Positions 57,201 to 64,000 of a DNA stretch of 64,000 nucleotides are shown here, piece after piece (the first letter of the stretch is position 1; every line of letters begins with the position of its first letter). Made by a program: the position numbers and the translations under genes. The stretch comes from Episyrphus balteatus (taxonomy: Eukaryota; Arthropoda; Insecta; Diptera; Syrphidae). The notes beneath the pieces were generated by a model that worked only from the letters and a program-made list of their open reading frames with translations, searched no databases and was not told the DNA's origin. The DNA is taken from contig NC_079136.1 of NCBI RefSeq assembly GCF_945859705.1, positions 57,798,094 through 57,862,093 on the forward strand, read 5' to 3'.

Positions 57201-58464
57201 TGGAGCTGGGTAGCGATTTTTGCTTCGTTCTTCGCTCTGAAAAATATTAAATAAAACCAACGAAAAGGAAACTGCACAATATGTAACTCGACGTGTAATT
57301 CTCTTATGGGTTTGCTGTCATTGCTTGTTTCAAAGATGATAACTATTCTATTAACCAGCGCGCAATATACCAAGAGAAAAGTCTGGATATCGGATAGTGT
57401 TGTACATATATATGTATACCTACAGTGGACAATATTGTGAGTGGCACTGCAAAAAATAAAGAAGGGGGATCATGTGCGGAGACAAGAGCAGCTTTCTTTT
57501 CCATTGGGTGCTTCAAGATAAATTAATTTTTTTTTCTAGGACATTTAGGTGCTAATACAACTTAAAGTGTAAAAAAGAAAATTATTGAATTCACCTCGAT
57601 TTTTTTAGACAAAAAAATGATTATTAATTTTTCTAATTAAATTATTGAGAAGGGTTTGTAAATGTCATACGACCCCATGTATAAATTTCGAAGTTGACAT
57701 ACATCAAATTAATTTCCCAAAAAACTATGAATCGAAAATAAATTGAAATTTTTTTTAACTCAAGGCGCTCTTTAAATAAAAACAATGTAAAAAACTTTTA
57801 GAACATTGAACAAAAAATATTGTTGGAATTTTTTTCAATACCCCATACGTAGTATTACCTAATTCCATAAATCTAAAAATTACGTAAAGTGTTTGTCATG
57901 AATGGAATAGGTTAGCTTCCTAGGCACTGATAGGGCAGTGAGTTTTTAGGCCCTAATGATAAGCTGGTATTCGAAAAATTTGAAAAAAATTGAGTTCTCG
58001 AGATTGCTTTTGCTCTTTTTCGATTTACAGACATATATTTGAGATTTCCTGGTAGATTTTATTAAGAGTTCTTTAGCTGTAAAGTAGAAAAAGTTAAATA
58101 TCTACACAATAATATTTTTTTTAATATTTAAAAAAATCTGATTACAGATCTGGATAGCAATTTAATAGTCAGAACTATCTGCTTGAAATGTAGAGCAAAT
58201 ATTGGTTTTATGGAGAAAACTTAATTTCGACATTTTATCCAAAACCAACATCACAAATAAAATGCACGACTGACGCAGCACGTACTTGCTCTTAATGTAA
58301 AAGTTTCTTGGAATGTAAAAGCTTTTTATATTCATAAATAATAATTTAAGTTTAATTTTTTCATTACCTATCTCTTATCATGATGGTCACAAAATTTGAA
58401 TATGGCTTAAATTAAATAAAATATGGACTTTCAAAATTTACTGTTTTTTGTTTTTTCATATACA
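57201..58464. other. AT-rich noncoding stretch
   Basis: Nothing recognised except the short dispersed repeat at 58254-58294. Confidence 0.4.
58254..58294 (+). repeat. Short dispersed repeat, second copy
   Basis: AAATAAAATGCACGACTGAC then GCAGCACGTACTTGCTCTTA; partner of 31079-31118. Confidence 0.5.
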
Positions 58465-59052
58465 CCGAAAAAAAAACCAATATCAATTTAACATTTTTTA
58501 AATATCAAACTAACATTTTTTAAATATCAGCAAAAAATGCTCTATAAAATGTGTTTTATGATAATTAAAATATTAAAACAATATTTTTATAATCAGGAAG
58601 ATATTTAAATATCACATTTTTGAAATTTGTATTTGTTATTTTATTATTAATTTTTCATATCAATTTCTCATTCCAAATTATTGAAAAATATTAAATAAAA
58701 ACCTCAGTAATTCATACATTTTACTTCGAAAAAAACAGAAAGTGCCTCTAAATTAGTACACATTATACTAATTTAGAGGATTTACTGAGAATATTTAATC
58801 GGCAATAAGATTTTACTTCACATAGTTTTTGAGAAAGTAACAAAACAATTATATAACCTATTATAGAAAAAATAATATCACCACTATTTTATAAAGAATA
58901 TTCAATTTCAGTAATGTTTTGAAAAAAGAAAGAAAATACTTAAATTAAAAAAAAATAATAAAAAAGAAAAAGAAAGAAATATCATTACAATAAACTAAAA
59001 CGTAAAATCTAGTCAACATTGATATTTTAATTGTAAAAGTGATATTTTCACT
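58465..59052. mobile_element. Possible MITE with iterated AATATCA motif
   Basis: CACCGAAAAAAAAACCAATA follows TA. The interior starts with a 24-base tandem (AACATTTTTTAAATATCA twice, 58490-58530) and ends near GATATTTTCACTG. A 14-bp hairpin CCTCTAAATTAGTA / TACTAATTTAGAGG lies at 58745-58779. Ends match only loosely and the right flank is not TA. Confidence 0.35.
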
Positions 59053-59152
59053 GTCCACCTAAAATTAAAAAATGTCAAAATGATAGGTATGATAATCATA
59101 TCAGAATTGATATTTTAATTGTTGGACGACTTTTGTCACTCAAAAATGTTTA

Positions 59153-61397
59153 GTCCAGTCAAATTATATTTGGTTGTATGGAGGTCTGAGAAATAATTCG
59201 CAACTGCAATTCGTACCTAAAGTATGAAAGTACACTAGTACAGGAACTAAACCCCCCATTTTCCGAACAAATGTCTGGACGACTTTGGCCGCCATTTTGT
59301 TTTGAACAGTTTTGCGACTATCGCTTGTAGTTCGGCTAGTTTTGGTGTTAGAGAAAAATTTTATGAGACAAAGTTGTAGTAAATTTTATTTCCCACAAAA
59401 TGTATTTTATAACTTTTTACTCTAAAACCCACCATTTAGGAATTATAATGATTTTCGTAAAATGCTGTGCTCACTTTTTTTTTATACGCACCATAACTTT
59501 TTATTTTAAACTTTTATCAAAAAATTGTTGTTATAAAAATTGAAGAACTATTAATTAACTATGTTTTTCTCATATAAAGTTTTTTTCTCCGACGTACCGT
59601 TCCCTCACTAGAACGAAAAATCAATAAAAAAAATTAGAAAAAACAGGGTGAGGGGAGAGCACGATAACTATGGCGCTGAGATTTGATAACTGTATTTTGT
59701 AGAAGGGTTCAATACAAGTATTTTTTACTTTGGGATGGGGGGTCTATCTAACCCCGTTTAGGCGGGAGGGGAAATTTTCTAAAAAACAACCTAATATTTA
59801 AAAAAAAATATTAAAAAACAACGGCAACACTAAGAGTTATGAAGGTTATTTTTTTCAAAAGCCACAATTAAACGCTTTATTTTAATTTTTAAATAGTGTT
59901 TTTAAAATTAATAGTTTTTGAAATAATCGATCTCAAAGTTAAAATTAGCGAAACAAATTAAAAAAAAAAACATTCAATACTATTTTTGTCATGACCATTA
60001 ATTTCAATACAAAATTTACTATTAGGTACAATAAAACTACCTTCGGTGATTTTCTGTCAAACACTGAAAACCGTATACCTATTTCATGACTTCTTGTTTT
60101 TGAGAAAATTTAAAAAAAAATACTTTTTTATCAGATGTTCACTTATTTTTTTTTTTTTTTGCTATTTTGATAACTTTGGCCATCAACAAAAAAGTTGGCA
60201 ATTTAATGCTCCACTTAGGGTACGAAAAGTCGTCAGGTAGGCGCCAATGTCAACAGTTTTTTAACTTAAAAGTACCTTGCCTGCCCTGCTTGGCGGGTTC
60301 TCAGCATCTCTGTGGTGAGCGTAAAATGTTTTTTTTTTTAACGCATAAAGCTCTCAACTAACTCTATATGTAATAAATACATAAGATCTTTTTTGTTTAT
60401 GATATTGTTAGTACCAAAGTTATCAAAACAGCAAAAAAAAAATAAAAAATTGTTAATCTGTTTTTTTTTTTTTCAATTTTTCAATTTTCTCAAAAACAAG
60501 AAGGCATAGAAAATCAGCGAAGGTAGTTTTATTGTAATAGTTAATTTGTATTGAAATTAATGGTCCTGACAAAAATAGTATTGAATGTGTTTTTTTTTTT
60601 TAATTTGTTTCGCTAATTTTAACTTTGAGATCGATTATTTCAAAAACTATTAATTTTAAAAACACTATTTAAAAATTAAAATAAAGCGTTTAATTGTGGC
60701 TTTTGAAAAAAATAACCTTCATAACTCTTAGTGTTGCCGTTGTTTTTTAATATTTTTTTTTAAATATTAGGTTGTTTTTTAGGAAATTTCCCCTCCCGCC
60801 TAAACGGGGTTAGATAGACCCCCCATCCCAAAGTAAAAAATACTTGTATTGAACCCTTCTACAAAATACAGTTATCAAATCTCAGCGCCATAGTTATCGT
60901 GCTCTCCCCTCACCCTGTTTTTTCTAATTTTTTTTATTGATTTTTCGTTCTAGTGAGGGAACGGTACGTCGGAGAAAAAAACCTTATATGAGAAAAACAT
61001 AGTTAATTAATAGTTCTTCAATTTTTATAACAACAATTTTTTGATAAAAGTTTAAAATAAAAAGTTATGGTGCATATAAAAAAAAAGTGAGCACAGCATT
61101 TTACGAAAATCATTATAATTCCTAAATGGTGGGTTTTAGAGTAAAAAGTTATAAAATACATTTTGTGGGAAATAAAATTTACTACAACTTTGTCTCATAA
61201 AATTTTTCTCTAACACCAAAACTAGCCGAACTACAAGCGATAGTCGCAAAACTGTTCAAAACAAAATGGCGGCCAAAGTCGTCCAGACATTTGTTCGGAA
61301 AATGGGGGGTTTAGTTCCTGTACTAGTGTACTTTCATATTTTAGGTACGAATTGCAGTTGCGAATTATTTCTCAGCAAAAGTATAACTTGACTGGAC
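59153..61397. mobile_element. Large TA-flanked palindrome (2.25 kb), GYCCAGTCA family
   Basis: Arms about 59153-60180 and 60414-61397 mirror each other with few mismatches. Ends GTCCAGTCAA and TTGACTGGAC border TA (59151-59152, 61398-61399). Both arms contain ACAAAATGGCGGCCAAAGTC or its mirror and GGGATGGGGGGTCTATCTAA or its mirror. The spacer (60181-60413) is of mixed composition and includes GCCTGCCCTGCTTGGCGGGT. No transposase found. The 103-codon frame at 61352-61663 crosses the right end and is not a gene. Confidence 0.85.
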
Positions 61398-61399
61398 TA

Positions 61400-61987
61400 G
61401 TTAATTTGATGCCAAAATTTAATAATGTCAGCGGCAATTGTTTGTGTGCGAAAAATAAGTGGAGACTTTCCAATTTCGTTGTACCGAACAGCGTACTGCA
61501 GAACGAAATGTTGAACGAAATTTTTGGTTTACCATTTTGTTGTTGCATTTTTGTATGGGATTTTTCGTTTCGCATCAGCAGCGTACTAGGCTTTAGTTTT
61601 GATCAATTAAGGCTATCCTCTCCTAAAAATAAACTTTACTGTACGAGTACTTCGATTGAATAATTTGCCTTAAAATAACTGTTCATTGTTTACCGCTAGC
61701 CCAGAAAGATAAAATAAAAATTTTTTTTTACTTAATAAAAGTGGTAACTTTTGAATTAAAAGTCTGCCTAACCTCAGGCAAACGAATCGCAAAGTTTTGT
61801 AAAAAAAAATTGCATTTGAAAATATAATTTTTTTTAAATTTTGTTTTGAAATTGTATGGGAATTTTAAATACCTTTAAATGTAAAGACAAAAAAAAATAT
61901 TTTTGTCGATATTTTGGAATTCGTCAGTTTTCAGGTATTTATCAGCGGTTTACAATATAAAACACATTCAGTTTTATTTATTAGATT
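61400..61987. other. Noncoding stretch
   Basis: Sequence from 61420-61660 is less AT-rich than its flanks. No gene or repeat recognised. Confidence 0.35.
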
Positions 61988-62110
61988 AAGCCCCGCTTTT
62001 TCAATCTTCAGTTAGACTATCAGAAGAATAAATGTCAATATAAAAAAACTTGTATTCCTAGGAATAAGCTCTGAGGTTTATCTGACTATTGAAAAAAGTT
62101 AACCCTAAGT
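61988..62110 (+). repeat. Mini-MITE, copy 2
   Basis: TTTTTCAATCTTCAGTTAGACTATC to GTTTATCTGACTATTGAAAAA, an imperfect palindrome of about 100 bases. Reverse-complement partner of 37063-37193. Confidence 0.65.
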
Positions 62111-62855
62111 GACATTTAATAATAATATTTAATTTGCCTTGCATTCCTGTCTATAATCGGCTGGCCATTGATGATTAACAGATCGAAAGTTGTTTAAAAA
62201 AATGTAACAGAGTTAGCTAATCTAGTACAAAATACTGTTATATTCTGTAAGCAAACAAAATTCACCAAATTTGATCAGACGAATGTATTGAACTGGAACA
62301 TTGCAAAAAACTAAAAAGATTTGAGAATGATATCCTTCTTTAAAATTTTGTCGATGACGAATGTTGTCAACAGAATTGACCTCCACACAGTAAGGCCACA
62401 GAAAGCTACCCTATTTAATACATATTTTATTCACTTCATCATATAATTATCATAGGTATACAAAAATAAAAGATTGCTTTTTAGATATGGCTGCTTCTTT
62501 TATTTGCTGGTAAGCAGTATCTTGCCCTTAAGAGATGATTTTTGTGTACCTACCCAATTCAATTTCTTTTAAAAAGCTTTGAATATAATACTTATTCGGA
62601 TTTTAATTCCATACAAAACTCTACAGCACAGCTCAACTAATATATTCGAACGAATCAAAATAATCCTAATCCAGCATAGCGTTCGCTAAAAATATGACCA
62701 CATCCCCAAAATATGGTAAGATAGTTTGCTTGAATACCAAAAAATTTTTTTACTTTTAATTTTAGTTCATGTTCTTAAACTTCAACATTTTGAAAATCTT
62801 CTTACCTACTCAAGAGATTTCAATATCACATTACAATTTCTTTTTAAGTTCTGAG
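62111..62855. other. AT-rich noncoding stretch
   Basis: No feature recognised. Confidence 0.4.
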
Positions 62856-62911
62856 TTATTGGGGGGGTCATGACCCCGTGACCCCCCCCTCCCCCTTGTA
62901 TACGCCGTTGA
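62856..62911 (-). repeat. hAT-like transposon end (reverse)
   Basis: A G7 run, TCATGACCCCGTGACCCCCC and CTCCCCCTTGTATACGCCGTTG. Read on the minus strand it starts CAACGGCGTATACAAGGGGG, similar to CAGGGGCGTACACACC (19172) and CAGAGGCGTACACTG (47886). Confidence 0.4.
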
Positions 62912-64000
62912 TTTTAACCCTACGAAATGTAGAGTTCTAGATTACCATGAAAAATTGTAATTTTTGCTAAATGTTTTAATTGGTTTTCTATAGTGTGTAC
63001 AAATTGATTAAAAAATCGCTACAGTGTTTCAACACCGAAGTAAAGTAGCTACTTACACCATTTTTATAAAAATCGGAATTACAATAACTACAAACCTATG
63101 AATGTGAAATAAATTTAAATGAAAAACTTACATCTAGGTTCTTCTTACTGTTCATGACACAGTCGCCATTATCAGAGATTTTACGGTGCATTAATTTATT
63201 TCAACAAAATCTGTTTTTAACTATACTTCTCTGAGTCTAATCAAAAATCTCTCTTTTGTAAGTAATTATTCAAATTATTTCAAATTCTTTTTTTTTTTTT
63301 GTTGTTTATTTTGCATTAATTTTGTGTTTGTGTTTTCAAAGTGTGCGTAAAGTTGGCAATTTAAATAAATACCCTTACTATGTGCACTTAAAAAATTATT
63401 AAAAAATCTAGTCGAACTAATTGTTCATTAATTACCAAAAAAAAAAAAAACATGCATAATAATCGTAATTATTTATTATTTAAAGCGTTGAAATTTTCAT
63501 TTGAAAGTCTATTTCTCTCCCCGCCTTTATATAGAAAATAATGATACCTAATCTTGTTAGCGGTCACATAAGTCTGACATATACACAGCCACCACTATAT
63601 CATATAATACACTATAGCAACGGGTAGCAACTAATAATTTAAATAACAAAAAAAAAAAAAACAGTCCTCTCTCCATCCCAGTCTTTTCTAAGTGAGGGCA
63701 ATTAATTCAATGGCAGTTAATTACGTATGCATCACTTGTTATAAAAAAATTAAAATTGAAAAAAAAAAAAAACGCACACATCATCACACACTGCCAAAGC
63801 ACACACAAAATGAAGTGGTACTTAACGGGCCATTAAAAAAAAAGAGCAACGCATTATAATAGGTAGATATACTCAAAGGGGGAGCTACATATATCTACGC
63901 TATCCTTTCCACCATTATTTTGCTTCCATCACCGGGCCGGGGCATTCCCTCCACATCAACACACACTAAACCAAGTGCAGAGCATTAATAAAATTGCGGT
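62912..64000. other. Noncoding stretch with a GC-richer edge
   Basis: AT-rich until about 63840. Then CACCGGGCCGGGGCATTCCC (about 63931) and ACACACTAAACCAAGTGCAG form a complex segment running off the window. It may be the start of another single-copy regulatory block. No gene. Confidence 0.35.

Overview
The window looks like nuclear DNA from an insect. It is strongly AT-rich, full of A/T homopolymer runs and short GTAGGTAC / GTACCTAC microsatellite-like motifs. It holds a Drosophila-type Ty1/copia retrotransposon with the copia-style primer-binding site. A dipteran is my best guess; aphids and other insects share some of these traits, so the order is inferred and not shown. No bacterial operon, rRNA gene or CRISPR array is visible. 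I found no host protein-coding exon that I would defend. The simplest reading is intergenic DNA or one or more very long introns, repeatedly colonised by transposons.

The only intact gene is the 1331-codon gag-pol of a complete copia-like element (20495-25059): two identical-looking 190-bp LTRs, 5-bp target duplication GGTTA, PBS, polypurine tract, uninterrupted gag, protease, DD35E integrase, YVDD reverse transcriptase and RNase H. It lies in the loop of an older palindromic element (about 19618-25866).

The second theme is palindromic or fold-back DNA elements, most flanked by the dinucleotide TA: 466-1400, 3487-5253, 19618-25866, 44932-45989, 53202-53887 and 59153-61397. Several share termini of the form GYCCAGTCA...TGACYGGAC next to TA, and loose ends of the same type occur near 14798 and 44578. 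A less certain inverted-repeat pair lies at 33836-35270. A Foldback-like element with inverted arrays of a short AATTCTGC-containing unit is at 40139-40978. A perfect 68-bp hairpin built from an apparent BEL/Pao LTR end is at 55567-55718. A short miRNA-sized hairpin is at 18522-18580.

The third theme is hAT elements. A 714-bp copy at 1946-2659 has an 8-bp target duplication and a recognisable remnant of the transposase C-terminal dimerisation domain; another end of this family is at 48379-48427. Ends of a different hAT-like family (CARRGGCGTA) lie at 19172, 47886 and, reversed, near 62904. Smaller dispersed repeats (a 0.9-1 kb family at 15745-16670 and 37490-38470, a mini-MITE at 37063 and 61988, a tRNA-like SINE head at 43504-43573) fill in much of the rest.

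Between these lie GC-richer, apparently single-copy blocks (about 6900-8050, 13550-14180, 27240-27420, 35640-36300, 41380-42240, 46440-46870, 51980-52130, 54580-54740, 56330-57200, 63840-64000). They could be enhancers, untranslated exons or promoters of a neighbouring developmental gene, but the sequence alone does not prove it. All similarity statements are by eye; no alignment or database search was run.
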